Below are positions 1 to 11,705 of a stretch of DNA of 64,000 bases, piece after piece; position 1 is the stretch's first letter; each line of letters opens with the position of its first letter. The translations under genes were made by a program, and so were the position numbers. The notes below the pieces were generated by a model. The model did not search any database. It was not told the DNA's origin and saw nothing but the letters and a program-made list of their open reading frames with translations. Source of the DNA: Synanceia verrucosa (taxonomy: Eukaryota > Chordata > Actinopteri > Perciformes > Synanceiidae). Location: NCBI GenBank assembly GCA_029721515.1, contig CM056565.1, forward strand, positions 3,326,242 through 3,390,241, read 5' to 3'.

Positions 1-158
1 AACTGTCGGTCCACTGAAGCACAGCAGTGTGTGAGGTCTGTCTGGAGCAGCTCCAGTACAGCACACCACTGGTCCAACACAGCTGTGAGGAAATGCCACT
101 GGTTTCCTGTCCCACTGCAGCATATTGCAAGATTAACTCCTGTTAGCTCCTGAGTGGT

Positions 159-160
<2 letters not shown>

Positions 161-202
<42 letters not shown>
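161..202. repeat. (CA)n microsatellite
   Basis: An uninterrupted CA dinucleotide run of 42 bp, seen directly. It lies in what is probably intron 1 of the minus-strand gene that starts near 6.3 kb. Confidence 0.97.
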
Positions 203-204
<2 letters not shown>

Positions 205-2122
205 CTGAGCGCTATCAGACCACATAGATCACACAAGTCCCTCTGAGGGAGGAAAGGGCAGAGACAGGGACTTCCTGAGTCCATAACTCAGAGTAAAACC
301 ACTGAGCTACCATAAAACCTGCAACCAATTCTTAATGAATAGTTTACATGAAGAGATGAAATCAGTCAATACTTAATTTCTTTTGTAAAGAGGATGCTAC
401 ATAACTTTATGGTATGTTTTCTATCATGTCGCCTGTTGGATTTTGGGTTTTTTAAACCAGATAAAACAGAATAGAGATTAGGAGATTGTGTTTCTCAGGA
501 ATGCACTCTGTTCACACACCCTCATACCACTTCCACACTGAAATTAGCAGGTCGACGCTGGGCTTTCTAACCTGGGTCGACCCACCTCAGCTCGGCATTA
601 TGACTCTTTGACACAGCCAGCAGTCGCAGGTCTGACCTCCCTTTGTGAGAGCCGCTGCCTGTTTTTCCTCCCTCTCATATGTCATCGAGTTGACAACATC
701 ATCATTACACATTTAAGTGCACGGGAACACTGTGAGGATGTCAGCGGGTCACATGTTGGCGTTGTTGTTTCGTGAGTTGCAATTTTGTCCATTTTGCAAA
801 AGGTACAAACTCAGTGTAAACTGGAAAATTTCCAAGTACAAGTGCACACTGCCATGATCAACAAAAAGGTGTGTCAGATCGCTGTACAAGCTTATAATAA
901 ATAAGACTGTATTGTGACTGACATGGCAAGTGCCTAAAAAAGTTAACGTAGAGCCCTAGATTAAAGCTGAGTGGTTCAGCTCATTTTCCACTCTACAGTC
1001 TTATAATAAATAATGCAGCAGAGATGTGTGTGATTTGGGCTTCAGGCGTACATAGTGAATGGACTACTGCCATGCTGCTCAGTTCTTCTCCTTCTGGGTG
1101 GATGAATTAGTAAGTGTGCTTGTACCAGAAATAAGTTTCATTGGTCATTGTTCATGGTGACACTGAGACCAGAGTATGACTGAGCACCAAACATAGTGAG
1201 TGGAGGGGTTTAAGAAGAGATAAATTCACTCTTCACTCATCGCTATAGAGATTTCAAGGAACACTGCGGTGTGATTAAGACATTAAGAGATGGGTTTAAA
1301 TTCAGCTGCTGAGCAGATAACAAGTAGAGGACTAATTGCCTCGACAGCCAAGTCACATTTCTTTAATAGGCATTTCCCTTGAGGAATAAGCATCAGTCGT
1401 TCCACTGCAGCCACAGAGAACAAACATTCACACAGTCGTTCTAGCTGTATGCTATCCCAGAGTACCAACACTGTCATCACAAAATAACAAGTAGCCAGCA
1501 AAAGAGCCGTCCCTGTCAGTCCACTGCTGCTTCACCTCGACACACCAGTGCTGAAAATGATCCAATATCAGTTTCCCACACCGACCTTCCAAGTGTCAGA
1601 CTCTCACAAATATATCCAACCCCACCATCAAAGTCTCAGCTGTGACAGCTGCAGCTTTCCTTTTCTGTGGACAACATGACCATCTGAGCGACTGTCTCTC
1701 CAGTCCCACTTGATGAAAACCATGTGCTCTTCTTAGACGGTGGTCAGACACTGACTTCTAATGTCCAGGACGTTAGCATTGTATACAAAAACACTGCATC
1801 GTCGGGAACATCACGCCCTTTGTGTCATAATTTAACAATTTAAAGCAAGGCTGTAATTTCCACAAAGTTGTGTCGCCAAATAAATATGCAGAATTTTTTC
1901 TGGAATGTTTGTATTCTTCTGATAATCATAGCCGACTTAAAATGTTGAATTTAATATGAGAGGCTAGTGTACATGCATTTATTTGGCACCATTTAAAGTA
2001 TATAAATATAGTTTTGAATAACAGAAGAAATCAAAGTTGTGAATTATCAAAGCCATCATTGTCTCCATATCGGTTCCAGAAGAATACTTTTTGATACCTC
2101 AACAAGTTATTTTTGTGCTCTC
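203..2122. other. Non-coding stretch, presumed intronic
   Basis: No exon, RNA gene or repeat family was recognised here. Open frames are short and lack coding character. If the first exon at 6283-6346 is real, this stretch lies inside its downstream intron, because that gene reads leftward. Confidence 0.5.
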
Positions 2123-2315
2123 AATCAGGCTGTGAATTTTGGGGCTTCTGGGAGATGTAGCCGGGACATAAAGAGACATTATACACCACAGAGATTAAAA
2201 CAGGAAGTGGAGACGATCGAGATTAGAGAGCAAAACAAACAGAATCTGGACAAAAAGTGGTGATTTTGGTAAAAGTGTCCTCTACTCTACCTCTGATAAA
2301 ACAAGAATGGAACAA
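2123..2315 (+). repeat. Family A (piggyBac-like MITE) internal fragment
   Basis: About 190 bp match the middle of the element at 20661-21115, including the blocks ggggcttctgggagatgtag and gatcgagattagagagcaaa. Both terminal inverted repeats are missing, so this is an internal fragment. The short open frame that crosses it (2039-2263) is also partly present in the 20.7-kb copy, so it reflects the repeat and not a gene. Confidence 0.85.
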
Positions 2316-2377
2316 CTGTGGGTCACCTGACCCACACCTGAACTATCCAGTTAATCACGGTCATCATCAATATTAAT

Positions 2378-2731
2378 TAGGACCCTGGGGAGTGAGAGTT
2401 TGTCTTATGGTGTGTTCACTGGAAGTCAGAATTTTGAGCTCAGATCATCATAACCCCAAAGGTTAGTGCTCCCAGCTCTTCCAGACTTTCTGAGTTGGAG
2501 ATCTGACTTCACAGAGGGGTCTGATTTAAATTCTGACTTGGAGCTTGGAAATTCCCGAACGCACCATGAGTCGAAACACAAACGCTTGGCTCCCAATGCT
2601 GCTGCAATGACATTAATCCTCTGTTTTACCTATGAGGTTTGTCTCCTTATGCTGGGAAAGTGGAAGGATCGGTGTCACGATGAATCTGAAGGGGACATGT
2701 CCCTCTGTCCATAGAGACATCTGAGAGCATG
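2378..2731 (+). repeat. Family B interspersed repeat, copy 1
   Basis: The stretch from taggaccctggggagtgaga to gagacatctgagagcatg recurs at 18243-18691. This copy lacks an internal block of roughly 70 bp that the second copy has after ccagctcttccag. The family is not recognised. It has no coding capacity and no clear terminal repeats. Confidence 0.85.
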
Positions 2732-5700
2732 GCTCACAGACACTTTGGTATCAGAATTTGGCACTGGAAGATGATTCATTTTTGATACCCAATAGGATGA
2801 GAGCTTTTCGGTCTGTACTACAAAAGTGTGGAGGTTCAGTACCCAGCCCTACTCCTGTGCCACCTGAACTATCCAGTTAGTAGTCTCATCCCACTCAACA
2901 ACAACCTTGACAGGACTACGCCACTGAAGGCCACATGACTGCCAGTCCTCACTCCATGTCTATTTCAGTATTATGACCTGCGACAGAGAGGTCTACCCTC
3001 CTAAAACCACTGGAACTAATGCTGGGGGCCATCCATCTGTCTGCAGTCTGAGGTGAGGTGGTATTGTGTCGGGCCCCTCGGGCTTGTGTCGGGCCCCTCA
3101 GGCTGTCACACTTGAGACCTTTAAGCAGAGGCAATAGCTGACTTGTCCTGTCAGCGCTGACATCTAAATAGACTTCCTGTTCATTTTCTTCCCTTTCCTT
3201 TGATGTCTGATGGAGAAGTCTCTGGTGCCCACCATGTGTTTATTTTGGTCCTTTGTGGCAGGAATGTGCAGAGTAAATATGAAGCATGGTCTTTGGGGGG
3301 GGGTTACTAGCGTCACATTAAGATAGTGAAAGTTTTCTGTTAATTTACTACAGTGGAACGCACAAATCGCTTGTTAATAACGCACTGTGAGGCTTCGTCA
3401 AGCTGTTGCGTAATGAATATTAGAGGCTGTGAAATTCTATTATCATGGGTATACATAATGAGTGGCTGCTCAGTGACCAGCACGCTGAAACACTGTTCAT
3501 CACAAGCTGTTGGATTACTTATTTCTCATTTCTAAATTTAGTAAGCCAGGAGCTGTGCAAAAGAACAAAGACAGAAATAAGCATCTAGGGTTCAAACATC
3601 AGAGCGTGATTAACACACGTGATGACAGGAAGTAGGCGTTTACTTCCTCGCCCTGCCCTTTGAATGTTAGTATTCAGTGATGCTCTTATACCTCAACAAT
3701 CTCAGGATATGTAGCTCAGAGTTATTGACAGGTTAATTGATCTGTAGAGAACAGATGGGCCGGCAGGTGGGGTAGGAGGAAACTACACTAAAAAGCGTTC
3801 TTTCCCTGCAGACATGTTGTCACTATGCCAATAGCAAACCCCTGAGCTAGTGTGCATTGACATGCTGCACTGATATGACTCATCCAGTTATACTGTCAAA
3901 AGTCACAACAAGACCGTTAACTGCCACTAATTCCCCTTTTCCCACCAAAATGAGGGTGATTAGGGGAGCTCTTTAAACACAGGACAACACGCTGAACGTA
4001 TGCAAGCGTGTCTCAACGGTCAGTCAGGTGAAATGACTGTTTTCTGACTGGAGTTTGGTGGCTTTGACGAAAGCATATTGATGAATGGTTTTTAAGTTAA
4101 CAAACTGTAATCACCACCCAAATCCTTGTTGATTATATTATGACGCATTCATGTCTTTAACTGATAAATACTTGCCACTACGGCACAGACTATTACCAGA
4201 CGCTTTTTTGTCCGTACAAGAATAAGCTGTGCTAAAATTACACATCTGGTTAAGCCGTTTGTCATGTGTAAAACCTCTTCAAGTTATGGGCTTCCAACTG
4301 GGGATCTGAGCGGTCACAAATACTGATGATACTTTTTTACTTTTGTCAATTAATAAGTCATTGTTTCAGTAAAATTTCACACAAAAATGTGAAATGTATC
4401 CAGGTTCCAACCCCTCAAACACAAGATTTCCTGACAGTAATCGTTGGCTTATGGAGAGCTGGCCAGAAAAAACAAGCAATGAGTCTTTTTTCACTTTCTT
4501 ATAGCATTTTATAGACACAAATAAATTGGTTAATCAAGGAAAACAGATTAAAGTACAATGATACTTTTCATTGTAGCCCTATTCCACAGGACTGCCCGTA
4601 CCAAAGAGATAGTCCTTATTAGACCTGCTGACCATCAGGCTAACAGGGTGGAAAGAAAAGCTGCTGTTGTTTCTTTATAAGCACCACAAACAGGACTCCA
4701 TTGGATCAGGGTTGAGGCAGCTTTCTAAAAACTCAAACACATACAGAACTATCTTTATGGCAAGATACGACTAGAAACCATAATGAATTGAATTCTTAAA
4801 TACAACACAACACAACACAACTACCAGTGTCCAAATAAAGGACCCTGAATAATGAGTCTTATTAATCGTGCTATTTCAACCACATACTACTCCCATCATG
4901 CTCCCCTCCCACAGGAAAAAGAGTTACACGCTCAGACGGTAATTACAGTGTGAATATCACGGTGTGGTGCTGACTGATTGATCTGTTTGAAGACAGTCAT
5001 GAGACAACAAGGCAGCTGTCTTCAAGACCTGCTTCCCATCACTTCTACACGAGCACGGCAAACACATGGCCCATGGACAGACAGGCGGTGGTGACTGACG
5101 GTGACAGTCAGACTCCAGTGTCACCTTACTGGCCAAACAGGCCCTGAAATGTGACTCAGGGGCCCTTCATCTTATCATATTGTTGATCGCTCACTTATCA
5201 TCTGTGCTGGTGCTGATCTGAAGCTTTGTTTCCTTTTCATCTCTCTTGATGTCAGAATGGGACAAAAATGCTTATTCAGATGTAAATTTGAACAAATAGA
5301 AAAAAACATCTCAGGGCTAAAAACAGCTTCTTGCTTACAGTTGCTGTGTGTTTTGCACAAGTGAAAATAAGAAGCTTTAATGGCGCCTTTGTAGTCCTAG
5401 AGGAGCATCTGGAGTCACTGAAGGAGCAATTTTACAGATGCTCTGGGTTCATAGCCGGTGTTTACAGCTTGTAAGAGTGAGCCCAGGCCCAGAGACACCA
5501 CACTGCTGTCAAAAGCTGTCACATCCCCAAAAATGATTTTCTACGGGAGAGTTTCTGTGATCTGAGCCTGTAGTCTACTGGTAGCACCGATGAAGGATCC
5601 ATGGATTCTTCATGTTTCCACCATCCCAGAGATGAGAGTCACACTAGCTGGCATTGTTCCTGCAATAACGCTTTCTTTACATGTTCAGCATGAGAAGAAC

Positions 5701-6282
5701 TAACAATAAAGGCACTGCATGCATATCTTTGAATACCAGACTGCAATCAGATGGACATAGAAGAGCTGTTCCCAGAGCATCTTTATCCAACACACACAGA
5801 AACAGACATTTTTCAGCATTGCTGTCCACTGGGGAAATCAAACCCTCAACTCTGCACTAAACTGCTTCTGTTGTGTCTTGAGCTGATGGGGCTGCTAATA
5901 GAGACAAACGAGTAGGCGAGAATCACAAGAAAGTCAGATTTCTGTGGGGAGCAGATGCTGGTGAGAATCCAAGGTCCCCTGGGCGAGACACTCAGTAGAG
6001 CTGCATCTGGGCTACTCATGTGTCTGCTGGTTTAAGTGGCCTTTTAAATGACATCATCCAGGGGGGATTAGTCAGTTTAGGCTATGCAAGGCTTCCTACA
6101 TGGAGCCCTGCATTGGTATAAGAAAGGGGGGTACATGAAACAGTAACTTTGTATGAGTCAAATAGCATGTGAAATGAAAGTCTCATTGTTATGCTGGACC
6201 CCCTCCAGAGCCCAGGGGACCCACTAATATGGACCATAGAGGCTCCATCTGTACAAACATAACCACAACAAGCCAAACTTAC
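2732..6282. other. Presumed intron 1 of the minus-strand gene
   Basis: 3.5 kb without a recognisable exon or large repeat. Minor simple sequence is present: a run of nine G at 3295-3303 and an acaac-type pentamer repeat at 4801-4821. The right edge abuts the GTAAGT donor at 6277-6282 (minus strand). I searched by eye for a phase-1-compatible second exon and found none that was convincing. Confidence 0.5.
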
Positions 6283-6349
6283 CATGTGCCACAGTTCTGA
6301 GTGCAAATAAAACCAGCAGCGGAACCAAAGTGTGGCTGTACTCCATCAT
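6283..6349 (-). CDS. First coding exon of a secreted or membrane protein (signal peptide)
   Basis: Read on the minus strand, this exon has two consecutive ATG codons (6349-6347 and 6346-6344). Its protein starts MMEYSHTLVP, continues through a hydrophobic LLVLFAL core and ends in RTVAHG. This is a classic cleavable signal peptide of about 23 residues. The second ATG has the better context (A at -3, G at +4). The exon ends CATG and is followed at once by the donor GTAAGT (6282-6277), leaving an intron in phase 1. Phase 1 is usual for introns that separate a signal peptide from extracellular domains such as Ig or EGF. The GC-rich leader upstream supports a true gene start. No later exon is visible before the window's left edge, so only the N-terminus is known. 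Many adhesion molecules and receptors fit this structure, and I do not recognise which one this is. The longer frame reading through the donor (6082-6306) is intron. Confidence 0.72.
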
Positions 6350-6369
6350 ACAGTGGTCCGGTGTTTCAT
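6346..6369 (-). promoter_or_regulatory. Short uORF whose stop overlaps the main start codon
   Basis: In the leader of the minus-strand exon an ATG at 6369-6367 opens a 7-codon frame ending in TGA at 6348-6346. That TGA overlaps both candidate start codons (ATGATGG). The arrangement would allow termination and re-initiation or leaky-scanning control. The overlap is seen directly. Regulation of translation is inferred. Confidence 0.6.
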
Positions 6370-6860
6370 AGGTGGATCAGGCTGGTCCCAGTCCTCACAA
6401 ATAAAAAGCACTTTGTGTGACGGGCTGTCCAGCAGCACCGGTACTACATCCAAGCAGAGGCAAAAATGACTTCCAGTCTATGGCATGAAAACAGCATCCC
6501 AGTTCAGTCACTTTTTCAACTCCAAAAGTCTGCGTTAAACCCGCGGGTAGTTCGTCGGAGACAAGCCGCAGGTGATGAGAGGAGAGGCGTCTGTGAGCGG
6601 CAGCAGCGCCCGGTCCCTCACTACCGTTTCCCCGTTAATGTGACAGAGAAGAGGTCCTGAGAAGGGCTCCGACTAGGAATGAATTAGTCCTACAGTACAG
6701 GACGTCATGTCGCTGAGCGGAAAACTGTGGACGGTCTTAAACACAGGGCTCCATTTGTTCTCTGTGTCTGCTTGTTGTCCGCTCCTCCGCTCCGCTTCTA
6801 GGACTGAACTACCACAGCAGGTAGCACAGCACCGCTCAGCACCGCTCAGCACAGAGCGGA
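6350..6860 (-). promoter_or_regulatory. CpG-rich 5' UTR and promoter region
   Basis: This is the most CpG-dense block in the window, most marked at 6530-6850, and lies directly upstream of the signal-peptide exon. It holds a CRE-like site (ATGACGTC on the minus strand, 6701-6708) and a perfect 10-bp tandem duplication (accgctcagc twice, 6831-6850). No clear TATA box was seen, which fits a CpG-island promoter. The transcription start cannot be placed from sequence alone. Open frames here (6466-6660 plus, 6673-6960 minus) are a by-product of GC richness. Confidence 0.6.
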
Positions 6861-7329
6861 ACACGCTGGTCCCTGCACTGCGATAGACAGTTACTGGTCG
6901 AGCTTTCAAAATAAAACAAAGATGTATGTGTTGCAACGCTTGAAAATGAGTTTGGCTCACAAAAGTAAAGATAATCTATGACTGATGAACAAATATATTG
7001 TGCAGTTTAATTTCGCACACAGTCACTCTCATTATCTTAGTCATTCACATCACAAACTTTTTTAAAATTTTACTTTGAAGGCATATTCACAAGCCTCCGG
7101 TCTGTTCTTCGTTGATTCAGTGTGACTTCACCAATCAGTCAGCACTCTCTTAAAGGGCCAGCGCACTCCATTACAGTGCTGTTCCACTATAGTCTCTCAA
7201 TTTATGCAATCACGTTAGCGGGAGCACAACTACACACTACTTCTGTATTCTGCTGTATAATTATTTTATGTATGTATTTAAATTTGGCTAAATATTTACA
7301 GCCTTCTTAGTAAACTGTCATTGCCACTA

Positions 7330-7620
7330 ACTTTTGCACAGCAAATATGCACTGTATTTTTTAATGTCTATTCCTACAGATCACATCCACACTACAAATA
7401 GCAAAAATGCATATTATTTATCTAATAATCGTGTTTAATTGACATTTTATTTGCAATAAAAATATTTTCTTCTTCTTCTTTATTTAGTACATATTGTACA
7501 TATTTATTACTATTATTATTACTTATATTATTTCATTGGTGTTGTTTGTTGTTTCTTTGTTACTGTAACTTGTCTATGTTGCTGTGGCAGGTGAATAAAA
7601 AACTATTCTATTCTATTCTA
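7330..7620 (+). repeat. Family E repeat, LINE-3'-tail-like
   Basis: Closely similar to 34385-34665: both share cacatccaca, tttagtacatattgtaca-like and gtctatgttgctgtgg blocks. This copy ends gtgaataaaa and then a (ttcta)n tail. A poly-adenylation-like end plus a short tandem tail is typical of fish L2/CR1-type LINE 3' ends. The class is inferred. The within-window similarity is seen. Confidence 0.65.
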
Positions 7621-10600
7621 GAATGTTCCTCTTGTCTTATTGTATTAGGAGCTCACTTCTCTTAAATGCTTTAAATTAAGAGGTGACATGGATGATGAGA
7701 CAAACTTTCAGTTTCATCAAAGATTACTGCAGCATTTTGGATCTATCTGTGGATATTCACATTTTTATATTAACCCTTATACAAAATAGCATAACATAAC
7801 TATAATTATGTTGAGGTTGCAAGGAAAAGTGAGGCATCAACTAAGGCCCTTCATAATTATAACTGGATTACATGCATTTACAAATAACCTGATTTAATTG
7901 AAGCCACGGTGTTGTGTTGTGAAAATGTCAACATTTATCTGAAAGCTTTTATCTAACCACAGAGGCACAAGTTATGTTGTCAGTAGTATCAATCCAAATG
8001 CAAATTTGTCTTACATGTGAAAGACCTTTGATCGTGCCGACTGTGGTGCTATGTATACAAATCAGGCAATGGAAATGACTCAGGCACCGAGAGACACAAA
8101 CAAACCCCACACACCACTGCAAAATGTCACTATTTATCTGAGCACAGGCTTTGCCTACACTTGATGGAAAGCGAAAAGCAATATTACATGTGCCAGGAGA
8201 TATGGCAAACTGCAGCCAATGAGACTCGACATACCGAGAGCAACAGTTCTGCAATAAAGCAATACAGAATGATTGGGTGGAGTGCTGTTGAGCTGAATAA
8301 ATATTAGGGGTCAGACAGACCGGGTAAATACTCAGCTCTTGACATTTATAGAAATGCATTGGATGGTGGTGTGCATCAGGGAGCGCATACTAAGATGAGA
8401 CTTTACACATTCTGTCACATCCAGGTCTTGACACTGAAGTCACAGATCCTGTTGTAGAGAGCTGAACATAAATATTCTCTGTATGGGTTAACGCAGAAGC
8501 AAGCAGTGCTTAAACACCCCTGATATCGCTTTCATGTTTTATGCATGTACATATTTAATTTAATTGCAGAAACTGATTAATTGAGCATTGCTGTGTGATT
8601 GAATAAAACATGATGAGGCCCTCCACTAAATGCATTTCCGCTCGCCCGTGACTGATGCTGCTACTATGGCATCTTCGTCAAACATTTGGCGTAGCTGTCA
8701 GTGGAATCAAGCACTCCATGAATTTAGACTAATTATCCATATTAGGTACTGAATTACACAGACAGCCCATCAGTGGTGTCTGGTGGTTTGCTGCACACTT
8801 GCAGCTGTGCCATAGATCAGAGAATGATGCCCTCTCCACACACAAGGCTTGCTTTTATGTAATGATTTTTGCTATTAATTTCAATGTATCGTAAAGGCCG
8901 TCAGAGTCAGCTTATGGGAAATGGCAGCATTAAAACATTTCCTGCTAGCAAAAAAGACAACCTCCTCTTTGATGTCTATGTTTAATTAATCTGAAAGGTT
9001 TGGGAAGTCACTGACATTTCATTTCCATCTTAATGTTTGAAGGACAGTGTTCAAATTTACAGCTCAGCTATTCTACATCAGATCAGAGGATGATTTTTTT
9101 CTGACGTTATGTTTGAGTTTTTCCAGTTGCTAAATCCACTGAATGCCTTAACGTGCTTTAATACAATTCCTATTAATTATCACAGAGAAACCTGACACTT
9201 TTCTTGAAGTTGGCAAATATCAAAACATGTCATCTTTTTCTGCAAATGTTATTTGCGTAATGATTTGGGAAAGTCCTACTGATCATAAATAACCTAATGG
9301 CATCAGAGCTGATGTATGCCTGCACTGCTAATTAATTTTGGCCGAACGTGCTGCCACTTCAAGCTATTTCATTATTCCACACTGTTTAGAGGTGATTCAA
9401 TACTTCCATCTATTTTTCTAAAGTTTCATAAGAGGCTCACTTTGCTTGTCAGCTCCAAAATAATTAAAGAAAGAGTGGTTGCAAAAGTCTTATTAATTTA
9501 AGATGAGACAGTCCCAAGTTTACAGCAAAATTGAGTTTTGGCTGTTATCTGATGCTCCCCATGCAAAAGCAATTCTATTTCGCTGTCATTTTAAGAAAGA
9601 GAAGATGCATAGAAGTGAACAGCAAGTGCTGCAGGTATTCTGAAATAAGACTAATGTTTGAGATGGTGCATATAAAGTAATATATGATAATGTACTAACA
9701 ACAAAGTGAATGTCTTATTTTAGAAGAGTAAATAAGTCCATGAAAGAAATGGCTTTTTTTTTGTTGGGGCCTTTTTGTTTTTCATGTAGTACAGGGATTT
9801 CTTTTATAGCTTGAGTTCATTCTTCCATCCAGGTATTTACATCTTTGAACGAAATGAACTGAGATCAGGCTGCTGACCAAGAAGTCCAAATTCTTCTCCA
9901 TTAACTGTAGTCCAACCTAAACAGACATCCACTTCAAAGGTGCTCTGTAATTTCTTTGGTTAACAACCGGTTTCGAAACAAACACCAAAATTCTCAAACA
10001 TAATGCCTTCAAAGAAAATATTCTTGACTGTTTCAGTGTCACTGTCATAAAACCCACATGAGTTGTTGTCCCAATTAAATCATACATGTAGGAAGTTGTT
10101 AGATGAATATATATCATTTAATATTTAAAATGTCACCTCTTTATCTTTGGGAGGAATTGGCTATATCTCTCGCTCAAATATCGCTTCCTTATTTTTCTTG
10201 CCTCCACATCATTGTAACCACACTGAATATATTACCTTTTTAGCTGGTAAAGATAGTAACATGTATTTAACATCTTTCTAAAAGAATCCTTTATGGAGAT
10301 CAGATCTGTAATGCAACGGTTCATGAACTGCCTCGCTCAACTGTTTCCTGTCCATGGACACCCATAGATGTGACTCACCTCTATGGATAGAGTAATATGT
10401 GACCTTGGAGGTATTAATGAAAGAAAAAAGACATGGTTCAGTTGTTCATATTTTATTTCATTGTATAGGTTTAAAAAAAAACCTATGCTGTTATGCAAAT
10501 TCCATAAACTGTGTCATGTAACCTACCTACCTACCTATATGGTAACTCTAGGCACATTACACAACATTATATTCTTATTATAAAGCAGTGCTGGATAGAA

Positions 10601-10879
10601 AAAATGAAAAAAAAATAGCATGTAGACTTGCCTCAGTGAACACTGCTGTGAGGAAAATGACTGGGTGAAGGTGGATAAGATGTATGAGCGATGTAAAATG
10701 TACATGTAACGATGTGTAGTGTAAGAATACACAAACAACAGCGACAGCAGCTCTATCAGAGTGTTCATGGGGTAATCTGGCATGTTAACAATTAGAGCTG
10801 ATAAGGTTGAGGGGATAAAAAGCCCCACTGACATGTGTGCCCACGGCTGTGCATGTCAAAGATTAGCTTTCTGTGAATC
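7621..10879. other. Unique non-coding DNA upstream of the gene
   Basis: 3.2 kb with no repeat family or exon recognised, apart from a short (ccta)n run near 10521-10537. The part from about 8500 to 9650 is rich in TAATTA- and ATTA-type homeodomain-like words and free of transposon signatures. It could contain conserved regulatory elements, but conservation cannot be judged from one sequence. Confidence 0.4.
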
Positions 10880-11035
10880 ACTGTGCACACATTAAACCCA
10901 TCCTGAGGCTTAGCCTTAGCAGTGGGAGGAACATGAGGAGGCTATAAGGGGAGCAACCTGGGGGCTCAGTGTCTCTACGACATGCACACAGGTGACACTG
11001 GGGGTTGAACTGCCAACTTTCACTTCTCTCTATCT
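10880..11035 (+). repeat. Family G repeat, degenerate copy 1
   Basis: Contains the order ttaaacccatcct, agcagtggg, cctgggggctcagtgtct, cgacatgcacacaggtg, actgggggttgaac. The same order recurs near 11575-11700 and more loosely near 25145-25270. It resembles a common fish interspersed repeat with a tRNA-B-box-like end, but the class is uncertain. Confidence 0.45.
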
Positions 11036-11118
11036 GCACTTTCTTCACACAATGTATTGTGCATTAGTAGTCATATGCATTCCAATCTGTAGCCTAGCTG
11101 ATACACCTGAGCATGGGT

Positions 11119-11122
<4 letters not shown>

Positions 11123-11152
<30 letters not shown>
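11123..11152. repeat. (AC)n microsatellite
   Basis: Uninterrupted AC run of about 30 bp, seen directly. Confidence 0.95.
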
Positions 11153-11153
<1 letters not shown>

Positions 11154-11340
11154 ATCATCATTACTAGTAATGACACTCTGTATATCTGCACCTTTTAGAA
11201 CCATAGCTGGTAATTGGAGGACTGGCCCTTTAAGAGGCTCCAGTGAATGGATTTTATTATAGATTAATTGATTAAGAGGGTGGCGCTCCAAGATGACATT
11301 ATATCTCTTTATTGATCTGACTTTCAATGAGATTGGCTGT

Positions 11341-11425
11341 TAACCTCCCTGAGGGGAGGAAAAGAAAAAAGAGAGGAGAGAGAAAAGGAGAAGAAAATAA
11401 GAGGGGGAGAAGGTAAAGCAGGGCT
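11341..11425. repeat. Purine-rich tract
   Basis: About 80 bp of almost pure A and G on the plus strand, including gagaggagagagaaaaggag. Seen directly. Such tracts can form triplex DNA, but no function is implied. Confidence 0.75.
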
Positions 11426-11569
11426 ATTTACGGAGCTACTAATTTCCTGTTTCTCTGGCTGGCTTCTCTTAGCTTGGATTCAGTCCCATAGTGTGAGGAA
11501 ATGTGAGAACAACCTGGCTACATTCAGACTGGAGTTCTTTTTCTTTTTCTGAAACTTTATTAGATTTGT

Positions 11570-11705
11570 CATTTGCATACAGTATTGCATTTAACCCACC
11601 CTTAGCCCTTTAGGAGCAGTGGGCTGCGTTCAAGCACCTGGGGGTTCAGAGTCTCACACTACCGCATGCAGACAGTAGGAACTGGGGATCGAACATTTCC
11701 TTCAC
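11570..11705 (+). repeat. Family G repeat, degenerate copy 2
   Basis: Shares the block order of the 10880-11035 copy: tttaacccacccttagccct, agcagtgggctg, cacctgggggttcagagtct, catgcagacagtagg, actggggatcgaac. The two copies lie about 0.6 kb apart in the same orientation. Confidence 0.5.

Noticed and set aside
6082..6306. 74-codon minus-strand frame starting MHSELWHMVS
   Set aside because: It overlaps the exon in a different frame and continues past the GTAAGT donor. The exon's own signal-peptide frame is the better reading.
6673..6960. 95-codon minus-strand frame upstream of the signal-peptide exon
   Set aside because: It lies in CpG-rich leader/promoter sequence, has no domain and is out of context with the start codon downstream.
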